From assembly GCF_012275375.1 (NCBI RefSeq), contig NZ_JAAZQJ010000007.1:1-64000 (forward strand): a stretch of 64,000 bases of DNA, given 5' to 3'. Below are positions 25,401-33,263 of this stretch, piece after piece (within the stretch, counting starts at the first letter, position 1; the number at the start of each line of letters is the position of its first letter). The notes beneath the pieces are model-generated. The model ran no database searches. It had not been told where the DNA came from and saw nothing but the letters and a program-made list of their open reading frames with translations. The DNA is from Dyella sp. SG609. GTDB lineage: Bacteria > Pseudomonadota > Gammaproteobacteria > Xanthomonadales > Rhodanobacteraceae. Made by a program: the position numbers and the translations under genes.

Positions 25401-26258
25401 ATGGAACGATCGATTCAAGCTGGCAGCGGCGCTTTTGCCTCCGACGTATCCAGCACAATGCCCATGCGTCCGGCACACATAGCGTTCGCCATCGTGATGG
25501 CGGCGCTCGGCATCCTCGGTCTGGTCTACGGCGACGTCGCCCTGGTATGGCAACGCATCCCCATCGAGAACATGCCCGGGCAGCATCTGCTTGCCTACGC
25601 GTTTGCGCTGATCGAACTACTCACCGGCATCGGTCTGCTGATCCGCTCTTTCGCCAAGCCCGCAGCCGCCGTGTTGTTCGTCTACATGGCGCTTTGGGCC
25701 GTACTGCTGAAACTGCCTGCCGTCATCGCGGTGCCGCAGATGGAGGCGACGTGGCTGGGCTTCGGCGAGATTGCCGTGATTCTTGCCGGGGCCTGGGTGA
25801 TCTACGCCTGGCTGGCGAACAACAAGGCCTTCCTTGCCGGCCCCAAGGGCCTCCGCAACGCGCGCCTGCTGTTCGCCCTCTCGCTCCCGATGATCGGCCT
25901 CTCCCACTTCTTCTATAGCCAGCAGACCGTGGAATTCGTCCCCGCCTGGCTGCCTTCGCCGCTGAGCTGGGCATACATCACCGGCGCTGGAAGTATCGCG
26001 GCCTACCTCGGCGTCTTGTTCGGCATCTTTCCGCGGCTGGCGGCCACGCTCGAAGCGGCCATGCTTGCCGTGATCACGCTGCTGGTGTGGGGGCCGAAGC
26101 TGTTCGCGATGCCGCTTGATCGCACAGCGCTCACTGCCTTCGTGATTTCCGCAGCCATCGCCTGCGGCGCGTGGCTCATCGCCGAGTCGTACAAAGGCCA
26201 GCCATGGCTGGCCCTCGGCGCACCCGCATGGAAGACACCGTCCGCCGCATCGGCCTGA
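25401..26258 (+). CDS. DoxX-like integral membrane protein
   Basis: A 285-residue protein with about seven or eight hydrophobic helices, the first group matching the DoxX/DUF-type four-helix pattern (ALGILGLVYGDVALVWQ, then AYAFALIELLTGIGLLI). No catalytic motif is visible. The start at 25401 has GGGAGACAGGG upstream; MPMRP at 25458 is an alternative. The gene converges on the last eCIS gene with only 15 nt between stops, so it marks the left boundary of that operon and is probably unrelated to it. Confidence 0.7.
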   Translation: MERSIQAGSGAFASDVSSTMPMRPAHIAFAIVMAALGILGLVYGDVALVWQRIPIENMPGQHLLAYAFALIELLTGIGLLIRSFAKPAAAVLFVYMALWAVLLKLPAVIAVPQMEATWLGFGEIAVILAGAWVIYAWLANNKAFLAGPKGLRNARLLFALSLPMIGLSHFFYSQQTVEFVPAWLPSPLSWAYITGAGSIAAYLGVLFGIFPRLAATLEAAMLAVITLLVWGPKLFAMPLDRTALTAFVISAAIACGAWLIAESYKGQPWLALGAPAWKTPSAASA

Positions 26259-26273
26259 CGGTGTCTCGATGGA

Positions 26274-27863
26274 CTAAGTCCCTTTCTTCTTGGCCGTCGC
26301 CGCCTTCTTCGCCGCCGGCGCGGCCACCGCCATCGGCTTGAGATCGGCGGCCTTGGTGTCCCGCCGATCCGACTTGTCCATGATCAGCGAACACAGCGAA
26401 TCGAAGCGGCAGCAGCATTCGTTGTAAGCGCCCTGCACGCCAAGGCAGCCCAGCACCGCCTGGTGATGCATGCCGCTGGAACGGACCAGCGCGGCCGTGC
26501 CATCCGGCGCCTGCGGCCAGTCCAAGGTGCCGTTGCCGGCGACGCGGGCGGGGATCACCCAGTAATCGCCGTTGGCATAGAGGCCGCCGGCCTGGAAGCT
26601 GATCTGCACGCCGTCTTCCAGCTCGATGGTCTGGCCTTCCAGCAGCGGCACGCAGCCTTGGCCGTCGAGGTCCCCGCTCTGGTCCCAACGTCGCAGCAAG
26701 GGATGCCTCGCCGGGTCGTTGCTGACGGCATACGGCGTGACGTTCTTGGGTACGGTCAGCGTCACGATGCCCTGGGCCACGTCGATCGCCATCACCTGCA
26801 GCAGCGGCGCGGCCAGCTGCGCCAGCGTGTACTCGTCGTCGACCAGTTCCACCCAGTCGTTCACCGCCAGTCCCAGCCGCTGATCGCGGCCCAGCGTGGC
26901 CAGCGATACGGCCAGCTGCGCGCTGCCATCGTTCTGCGGCGTGCTGATGGCGCCGATGATCGGGAAGATCACCGAACCGTTCTCGCGCGACCATTTGAAA
27001 TTGGTGCCCGAAGGCGAACCCGCCGTACCCGCGGCGCCGCCCTGGTGGATCTCCACGCGGTACAGCTGGTTCTCGCAGCCGCGGTAGCGCGCGTCGGCGG
27101 CGATCACGCAGGGATCGCTGTCGGAAGGGATCGGGCCGAGCTGGGCGCGCAGCTGCGGCCACGCATAGGCGGCGCGCGCCCCGAGCAGCTGGCGCAGCGA
27201 GGGGCATGGGTCGCCGTTATTGGTGGCGCCGCCGCCGGCCGCGATGCTGTTGCGCAGCTGGGCGACGTCGTTGATCTGCTGCTTGATCGCCGCCTGGTCG
27301 CTGCTGCTGACCGCCGCTTCCAGGCGCACTTTCAATGCCGCCGTCACCGCATCCAGCCGGGCGGTAAGTGTCGTCGGGTCGAGGTTGAGCAGGCGCACCT
27401 GCCATACCGTCTGCGCACGCGAGGCGGTGTCCACGCCATCGAGCGCCAGGTCGGCGATTTCCGGCGCCTCGATCGCGCTCAGGTGCCGTTCCCACACGTC
27501 CAGCCACAGCGCGAAATTATTCGGCGGCTTGTTCCAGTCGTCGCCGGTATCGGCCGGCGCGGGCGCATAGGGCTGGCTGTCCAGCGTGCACATCGCCTCG
27601 TTCTGGCACAGGATGCCGTCCACGTAGAAGTGGCCGGGCGCCAGTTGCCAATCCGCCAGATGCTGCTGGGTGGTGATCGCAAAGCCGCTGCCCGGCGCCC
27701 AGCAGGGGCCGACCAGGTCCGCGATCATCGTGCGCAGCAGGAACAGCTGGATGCCGGCCTGCTCGTTCCAGTCCGCCTCCAGCGTCACCCGGCCCTGCTG
27801 CTGCATGACCTGGCTGTAGTGTCGTGCCGGGTCGAACGTGACCCGCGCAAAGTCGCCTTTCAT
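26274..27863 (-). CDS. eCIS-associated DUF6519 protein
   Basis: A 529-residue protein that is the last gene of the eCIS operon. The N-terminus MKGDFARVTFDPARHYSQVMQQQGRV followed by LEADWNEQ is the signature of DUF6519, a family found beside phage-tail-like baseplate genes. The body has alternating beta-rich stretches (for example NFKWSRENGSVIFPI) and a few Cys pairs near the C-terminus (GCLG..., ECCCRFDSLC). The tail is Lys/Ala-rich (AAKKAATAKKKGT). The start at 27863 has AGGAG at the right distance, and a frame extending to 27899 does not. It is probably a baseplate-peripheral or fibre-like component, inferred from position after the gpI-like gene. Confidence 0.7.
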   Translation of the reverse strand: MKGDFARVTFDPARHYSQVMQQQGRVTLEADWNEQAGIQLFLLRTMIADLVGPCWAPGSGFAITTQQHLADWQLAPGHFYVDGILCQNEAMCTLDSQPYAPAPADTGDDWNKPPNNFALWLDVWERHLSAIEAPEIADLALDGVDTASRAQTVWQVRLLNLDPTTLTARLDAVTAALKVRLEAAVSSSDQAAIKQQINDVAQLRNSIAAGGGATNNGDPCPSLRQLLGARAAYAWPQLRAQLGPIPSDSDPCVIAADARYRGCENQLYRVEIHQGGAAGTAGSPSGTNFKWSRENGSVIFPIIGAISTPQNDGSAQLAVSLATLGRDQRLGLAVNDWVELVDDEYTLAQLAAPLLQVMAIDVAQGIVTLTVPKNVTPYAVSNDPARHPLLRRWDQSGDLDGQGCVPLLEGQTIELEDGVQISFQAGGLYANGDYWVIPARVAGNGTLDWPQAPDGTAALVRSSGMHHQAVLGCLGVQGAYNECCCRFDSLCSLIMDKSDRRDTKAADLKPMAVAAPAAKKAATAKKKGT

Positions 27864-27873
27864 GGTCGATCTC

Positions 27874-30111
27874 CTAACTTGCGAAAAGAATTCCGGCATC
27901 GGTATCGGCGGGTGTGTATTCCTGCAGCCGCCAGGCCAGGTTGGCCTCGCGCTGCGGCTCGTACAGGTCGTGGTACACGCCCATCGCCGACTGGTCGGAT
28001 GCGCCCGCGCGGATTTCCCCGCAGGTGCCGTCGTCCAGCCGCGCGTAGTCGGGCGTGCCGTAGCGCAGGCTGCGGAACTGCGGCACCACGCGCAGCGTTT
28101 CCTGCGGCTGCTGCGCCTTCGGCACGGCGTCCAGCGCCAGGTCCGGCTGGCAATGGAAGCGCTGCGGCGTGCGCGAACCCGGCGGCACGTAGCAGAAGCG
28201 CACGCAGCCGGACTGGCGGCGCAGCACGCGCACGTTGCTGGCGAAGATGCAGTCCTCGGCCAGCGGCATGGTGTGCGCCTGCACCTCGCCGATCACCGTG
28301 CAGCGCTGGAAGCTCGCCTGCACGTAGGCCACCGCCTCGTCCGGCGCGCCCAGCGCAACGCGCTCGATGCCGGTGGCATCCACCACGCTGTCGCAGATCT
28401 GCAGCGCCGGCGGCTCGCCACGGCGCACCGGGCTGACCACCGAGATCGCACCGACGATGCTCTGCTCGATGCGCAGCGAGGCACGCGTACCGTCCAGGGT
28501 GACGCTGGGCTCGCCCGGGCGCTTCGGATCGCAATCGCATTGCAGCGCCCAGCCGGGCACCAGGGTGCAATGGCGGATCACCAGCTCGCACAGGTCCGGC
28601 TGCGGCTCGCTGCTTTCGCTGTCCTCCGGCCCGTGCACTTCCACGCCGCGGCCGACGATCAGCAAGCCATCCAGCAGCACGCGGCTGCCGTTGGCGCCGC
28701 CGATATTCAGCGCATCCGGCTGGCTGGCCCGCACGTCGAGCAGGCGCAGGATCGGCCGCGTGCGTTCCGCCGCACGCAGCTGGATCGCCTCGCCGGCTTC
28801 GAGCTGCAGATCGATCGCGCCTTCGTAGATGCCGCTTTCGGCCAGCTCGATGATCAAGGCGCGCAGCGACGGGTCCGCCGCCTTGGCCTGCGTCCATGCG
28901 TCCAGCGCATCGGCAATGCTGTTGAAATGCCCAGGCGGCAGCGGCGCCGGGCCGGCCACCGGCAGCACGGCGTGCACGATGTAGCGCGTGGCGTTCTCCA
29001 GCTCCGGCACCGGCCGCGCATACTCGCCGCCGCCAAGATCCGCGGCGAAGCCGTAGCTGTAGGAAACCCACACGCCACGCTTCGGCCGCTGGTTCGCCGG
29101 GAACAGCAGGCGCCCGGTTTCCGGATCGACCGCCACGCGTCCGCGCGGCACCTGGTAGCGCCAGGCGGAGAGGTCGGCCGGGATCAGCGCCTCGATCGGC
29201 ACCGGCATGCCCTGCCCCTTCGCCGGCCAGTCGGGCGCGTAGACCAGCACGCTCTTGCCGGGGCCGTACAAGGCCGGCGACACATTGGCGTAATCCGCCA
29301 GCGGGCCGCGCTGCGCAAAACGGTAGCGGCGCAAAGGCACCGGCAGGTTGTGCTCGCGGGCGATATGCGTGGCTTGCGTTTCGGCCTCTGGCCGCTGGAA
29401 CAGCGGCGTGTCGTTGCCGAGCACGCTGAAGCTGAAGCACTGCGGCCCGCGCTCTTCCAGGCAATACGCCGGCGTGGTGGTGACCGCATAGCTGCGCAGG
29501 CGGAACACGAACAGGCCGACGTCGGGAATGGCGTAGCGGCCGCGCTGGTGGGCGCTGCCGAAGCGGCGCACGTCCACGCTGTGCGCGAGCGGATCGAAAG
29601 CGCCGCCCGCCCAGCCGATGCGCTGCATCACGCCAGGGTCGCGCAGATCGGCCGTGCCGCCGCGGTGCGGATGCTGGTGATCCAGATGCTGCGTCCAGCC
29701 CAGCAGGCGGTAGAACTCCACCGCGCGCGCCGGCCAGCCGGCGGCGTCGCGCGCCAGGTCTTCCAGCAGCGACAGCGTGCCCTTGCGGCGGCGCGCATCG
29801 ATGGTGTTGGCCACGTCGGCGCGCGGCGCGAGCACGCGTCCCAGCCGGGCGCCGTGCACGCTGCCGTCGGCCAGCGTCGCCGCTTCCGGCAGCAGCGAGT
29901 AGCCCAGCAGATCGCCGATATACGGCACCACCCAGTCGTCGCAGGTCTCGATAAACCAGTTGTCGTACAGCCGCGCGATGTCCCGCTCCAGCACATTGGC
30001 CTGGGTCGACAGCACGCGCAGCAGGTCGCGCAGCGGATAGCCCTGGTCCGCATCGCGCATGCGGTACACCACCGGCATCAGTTCGTACAGGCGGTCGGGA
30101 TTGGCGCTCAT
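27874..30111 (-). CDS. gpI-like phage tail protein with a beta-helix-like region
   Basis: A 745-residue protein. Residues 1-150 match phage tail protein I-type sequences seen in contractile systems: RLYELMPVVYRMRDADQGYPL, LYDNWFIETCDDWVVPYIGDLLGY. The region from about 430 to 700 consists of short repeated beta segments (for example SRVLLDGLLIVG, SLRIEQSIVGAI, FQRCTVIGEVQA and EDCIFASNVRVL), suggesting a parallel beta-helix that could contact a target surface. Its start overlaps the baseplate J stop by 4 bp (ATGA). With the J proteins it should form the baseplate wedge; the C-terminal part may replace a separate tail fibre. Confidence 0.75.
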   Translation of the reverse strand: MSANPDRLYELMPVVYRMRDADQGYPLRDLLRVLSTQANVLERDIARLYDNWFIETCDDWVVPYIGDLLGYSLLPEAATLADGSVHGARLGRVLAPRADVANTIDARRRKGTLSLLEDLARDAAGWPARAVEFYRLLGWTQHLDHQHPHRGGTADLRDPGVMQRIGWAGGAFDPLAHSVDVRRFGSAHQRGRYAIPDVGLFVFRLRSYAVTTTPAYCLEERGPQCFSFSVLGNDTPLFQRPEAETQATHIAREHNLPVPLRRYRFAQRGPLADYANVSPALYGPGKSVLVYAPDWPAKGQGMPVPIEALIPADLSAWRYQVPRGRVAVDPETGRLLFPANQRPKRGVWVSYSYGFAADLGGGEYARPVPELENATRYIVHAVLPVAGPAPLPPGHFNSIADALDAWTQAKAADPSLRALIIELAESGIYEGAIDLQLEAGEAIQLRAAERTRPILRLLDVRASQPDALNIGGANGSRVLLDGLLIVGRGVEVHGPEDSESSEPQPDLCELVIRHCTLVPGWALQCDCDPKRPGEPSVTLDGTRASLRIEQSIVGAISVVSPVRRGEPPALQICDSVVDATGIERVALGAPDEAVAYVQASFQRCTVIGEVQAHTMPLAEDCIFASNVRVLRRQSGCVRFCYVPPGSRTPQRFHCQPDLALDAVPKAQQPQETLRVVPQFRSLRYGTPDYARLDDGTCGEIRAGASDQSAMGVYHDLYEPQREANLAWRLQEYTPADTDAGILFAS

Positions 30112-33100
30112 GGCGTGGCCTCCTGCAGCAGCAGCGTGTCGGGCACGGTGGGCAGGAAACAGGCGATCTGCGCCGGCAGCGGCAGCCCGTCATCGTCGTA
30201 GCGCGCCGGCAGCGCCTGCACGCGCTGGTTGACCAGGGACTGGCCGCAGGAGCCATGGGCCGAACCGCTGGTATGGAGGAACGACAGCTTGCCGACGCCT
30301 TCGCCCTTGTCGCCGTTCTTGTCGCCGCCGACGCCGAAGCCGGCCAGCACCGCCGCCTCGTCCAGATACCCGAAGGCATCCGCATCCACCCAGGCCACTC
30401 CGCGTACCGCCTGGATGCAGGCGACGATCTCGCTGAGATAAACGTTCTGCGCCAGGCCGCGCCGCTCGAAGCCGAAGCGCTCCAGCAAGGCCGCGCGCAC
30501 CTGCGGCTCCACCGCTTCCCAGTGGTAGTCGGGCGCCAGGCCGATCTTCGCGCTCAGCGTCAGCGCCAGCAGCTCGCGCACGTCCAGGCTCACCGGCAAG
30601 GACGGATCGCCGTACTGCCGCAGCGCCTGCAGCAGGTTGCGGTACAGGTCGGAGGTGACATCCACCGCCACGTCCGCCGCGCCGGCAATGGTCACCCGCA
30701 CCTGGGTGCCCAGCTTCGCCGCCGCGGCCTTGCCGACGCCGCCGAAGGTGCGGGCGAAGTCGGCGTAGTCGGTGACCGACACCAGCCGGTCCAGCGCAAG
30801 CACCGCCAGCGGCACGTTGGCGCGGGCCTGGTCGCGCGTTTCCGGATCGGCGCCGCCGGACGCGCGCAGCGGGTTGATCACGTTCTTCACGCCCAGCGGC
30901 TTGGTGGTGAGCAGGCTGATCTGCCCGGCCTGCACATTGCCGGCGGCGCCGATGCCGTTGCGGTACACCGCGGCGATGTTCTCCACCCCGGTGGGCAGGC
31001 GCGCGCCATGCGCACCGTCGCCGAAGCTCACGCTGGTCTTGCCGCTGTCGTCGGTGGCGGTGACGAAACGGCGCGCATTGCCGTCGACAAAGGCCAGGTT
31101 GCGCACCTCGTGCCATTCCACCTGGTTGACCCGCACGGAGAGCGTGCTCAGCACGCCGTCCACCGTCGCGGCCGACACATACGTGAGCGGCGGCTGCTTG
31201 AGCGCGAACGCCTGCATCGGCACGCTGCCGTCGCCGCTGCCCAGCACCTCGTTGCGCGTCTCGCCGTTGGTGGCGCGCACCACGTTGGCGAAGATCGACA
31301 CGGTGCCGCGCTTGTAGGTATAGGCCAGGCCCTGGTTGGCGAACACCAGGGTGCTGTGCACGGTGTCGCCCGGCAGGTCCGGCGGCACGTCCTGCTCCAC
31401 CGCCAGCAACATCACCAGTTCGGAGGCGATGACCGCATCGGTGCCAGGCACGTCGGTGCGCTGGCCCTGCACGATCACCCAGCGCCCGGGCTTCAGCCCA
31501 TCCACCGGCGCTTCCAGCGTGACCCGCGTGGGGCCGTCGTTCGGAATGCCGGCGCTGGTGGCGGCGACGTTGCCCATGTCGTCGGCAATCGACAGCACGG
31601 CCAGCGGCAGCAGCTCGCTCTGCGCATGTACCAGGCTGCCGCGCAGCGTCGCTTCATTGGGTGCCGGCCAGGTCGCGCCGGTGGCGTTGGAGGAGCCGGC
31701 CAGCACGATCTGCGTGCTCTTGCCGCTCATGCCGTAGTCGCTGTGCGGCAGCGTGTGCGCCGCCTGGACCCGGCCGATCACGGGCAGATCCTTGCCCATG
31801 GTGTGGATCATCACGTAGCCGCCGGCGCTGACGCCGTCGTAGGCATTGTCCAGCCACAGCACGTTGTCCTTCTCGTCCATGGTCAGCGCGCCGGGCTGCG
31901 GTGTGGAAGTCCATTGGGTGTGGGCGCTGTCGTAGGTCTGCACGATGCTCACCGGCGCCGGCGCGTTGTAGCCGAACAGCGGCGCCGCCACCCGCATGGC
32001 GTACACGCCCTTGAGCGCGGGCGAAGGCTCGCCGTGCTGCACCTGGGTCCAGGCGTTGTAGAAGCTGTCCATCAGCGGCCTGGCGAAGTTCAGCAGCAGC
32101 TGCGGCCGCGCATCGCTGGCCAGGCCCAGCGCGGTGGCCAGGTTGCGCTGCAGGCGCAGGCTGTTGGCCGGCTGCACGGTCACCGGCTGGATCAGCGCCT
32201 CGAACAGCGCACCGAAATCCGCATAGTCCGAACCGCCGTTGCCGCTGTTGCCGAAGGCCTGCTGCACGGTCTGCATGAAATCGATCACCGGCTGCGGCGC
32301 GGTCTGGTAGCCCTCCAGTTCGCTGAAATCGTGCGCGAAACTGGTGAAGCTTCCGGTGTTGCCCACTTCGAGCAGCAGCTTCTGGCGCACCGATTCGATG
32401 CTGTCCAGCCAGCCGGTGTTGGTATAGGCCAGCAGGCCGATCGCCTTGTTCGCCGCCGTCAGTATCTGCACGGTCACCGCATCCACCGGCTGCAGCACCA
32501 CGCGGCTGCGCTGCTGCTCCGGCGGCAGCACGGCGCCGGTGGCCGGGTCGCGCTGCTGCACCTCCACCGACTGCACCCGCCGTATGGCGCTGACGCCGGT
32601 GCCCAGCTCGCCGAACAGGAACAGCAGCGGGTCGTTCAATTTCAGCTGCGTGTTGGCGCTGGCCACCCACAGCTCGCCGAGACCGCCGATGGTGGCCAGC
32701 GAGATGTTCTGCGGCTGGGTCAGGCGCGGCCGCAAGGTGTTCCACTCGCGGCGCGCATCCAGCGCCTCGGCCGTCTCGAAGGTCTGCATCTGCTCGCCCG
32801 GCGCCGGCACCGACTGCGCCTTGGCGCCCGGCGGGATGGTCACCGCGGTCGAGTTGTCGTCGATGGTGTAGGCCAGGTAGACGCTGGCCGCCACGCCGGG
32901 ACGCAGGCGGTAATCCACCAGCCGGCCCAGCTGCAGCACGGAGCAGCGCTCCGTGGCGGTGCGCAGATAGCCTTCGTTGGCGATGCGCTCCTGGTAGAAG
33001 CTCAGCACGTCGGCGCCGATCGCCCAGGCATCGAGCAGGGCCATCGAGGGATCGTCCAGCTCGCGCGTGCGCAGGCCCTGCAAGGCAGGCAGCGCCGCAT

Positions 33101-33263
33101 CGCTGAGATCCAGCTGCATGGTGGCGCGGAAGTCCGCATAGGTGCCGACGCGGTAGACCAGGCTGTCCAGCCCGGGCCGGTTGTAGAGGGATCGCGGCGT
33201 GCGCGCGCCGGCGCCGCATCCGCAGGCGCAGGCGTGCTGGCCGCAGGCGCTGCAGCAACTCAT
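30108..33263 (-). CDS. Baseplate J-like protein, large copy (Afp11/12 class)
   Basis: A 1051-residue baseplate wedge component. The N-terminus is unusually Cys-rich (seven Cys in residues 3-16, CCSACGQHACACGC), followed by the conserved SLYNRPGLDSLVYRVGTYADF and SMALLDAWAIGADVLSFYQERIANEGYLRTATE. The gpJ/gp47-like core is in the C-terminal third (VNQVEWHEVRNLAFVD, FGDGAHGARLPTGVENIAAVYRNGIGAAGNV). It is larger than typical Afp11 or Afp12 because of inserted beta-rich domains. It overlaps its neighbours by 4 bp at both ends. The Cys cluster could bind zinc. Confidence 0.85.
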   Translation of the reverse strand: MSCCSACGQHACACGCGAGARTPRSLYNRPGLDSLVYRVGTYADFRATMQLDLSDAALPALQGLRTRELDDPSMALLDAWAIGADVLSFYQERIANEGYLRTATERCSVLQLGRLVDYRLRPGVAASVYLAYTIDDNSTAVTIPPGAKAQSVPAPGEQMQTFETAEALDARREWNTLRPRLTQPQNISLATIGGLGELWVASANTQLKLNDPLLFLFGELGTGVSAIRRVQSVEVQQRDPATGAVLPPEQQRSRVVLQPVDAVTVQILTAANKAIGLLAYTNTGWLDSIESVRQKLLLEVGNTGSFTSFAHDFSELEGYQTAPQPVIDFMQTVQQAFGNSGNGGSDYADFGALFEALIQPVTVQPANSLRLQRNLATALGLASDARPQLLLNFARPLMDSFYNAWTQVQHGEPSPALKGVYAMRVAAPLFGYNAPAPVSIVQTYDSAHTQWTSTPQPGALTMDEKDNVLWLDNAYDGVSAGGYVMIHTMGKDLPVIGRVQAAHTLPHSDYGMSGKSTQIVLAGSSNATGATWPAPNEATLRGSLVHAQSELLPLAVLSIADDMGNVAATSAGIPNDGPTRVTLEAPVDGLKPGRWVIVQGQRTDVPGTDAVIASELVMLLAVEQDVPPDLPGDTVHSTLVFANQGLAYTYKRGTVSIFANVVRATNGETRNEVLGSGDGSVPMQAFALKQPPLTYVSAATVDGVLSTLSVRVNQVEWHEVRNLAFVDGNARRFVTATDDSGKTSVSFGDGAHGARLPTGVENIAAVYRNGIGAAGNVQAGQISLLTTKPLGVKNVINPLRASGGADPETRDQARANVPLAVLALDRLVSVTDYADFARTFGGVGKAAAAKLGTQVRVTIAGAADVAVDVTSDLYRNLLQALRQYGDPSLPVSLDVRELLALTLSAKIGLAPDYHWEAVEPQVRAALLERFGFERRGLAQNVYLSEIVACIQAVRGVAWVDADAFGYLDEAAVLAGFGVGGDKNGDKGEGVGKLSFLHTSGSAHGSCGQSLVNQRVQALPARYDDDGLPLPAQIACFLPTVPDTLLLQEATP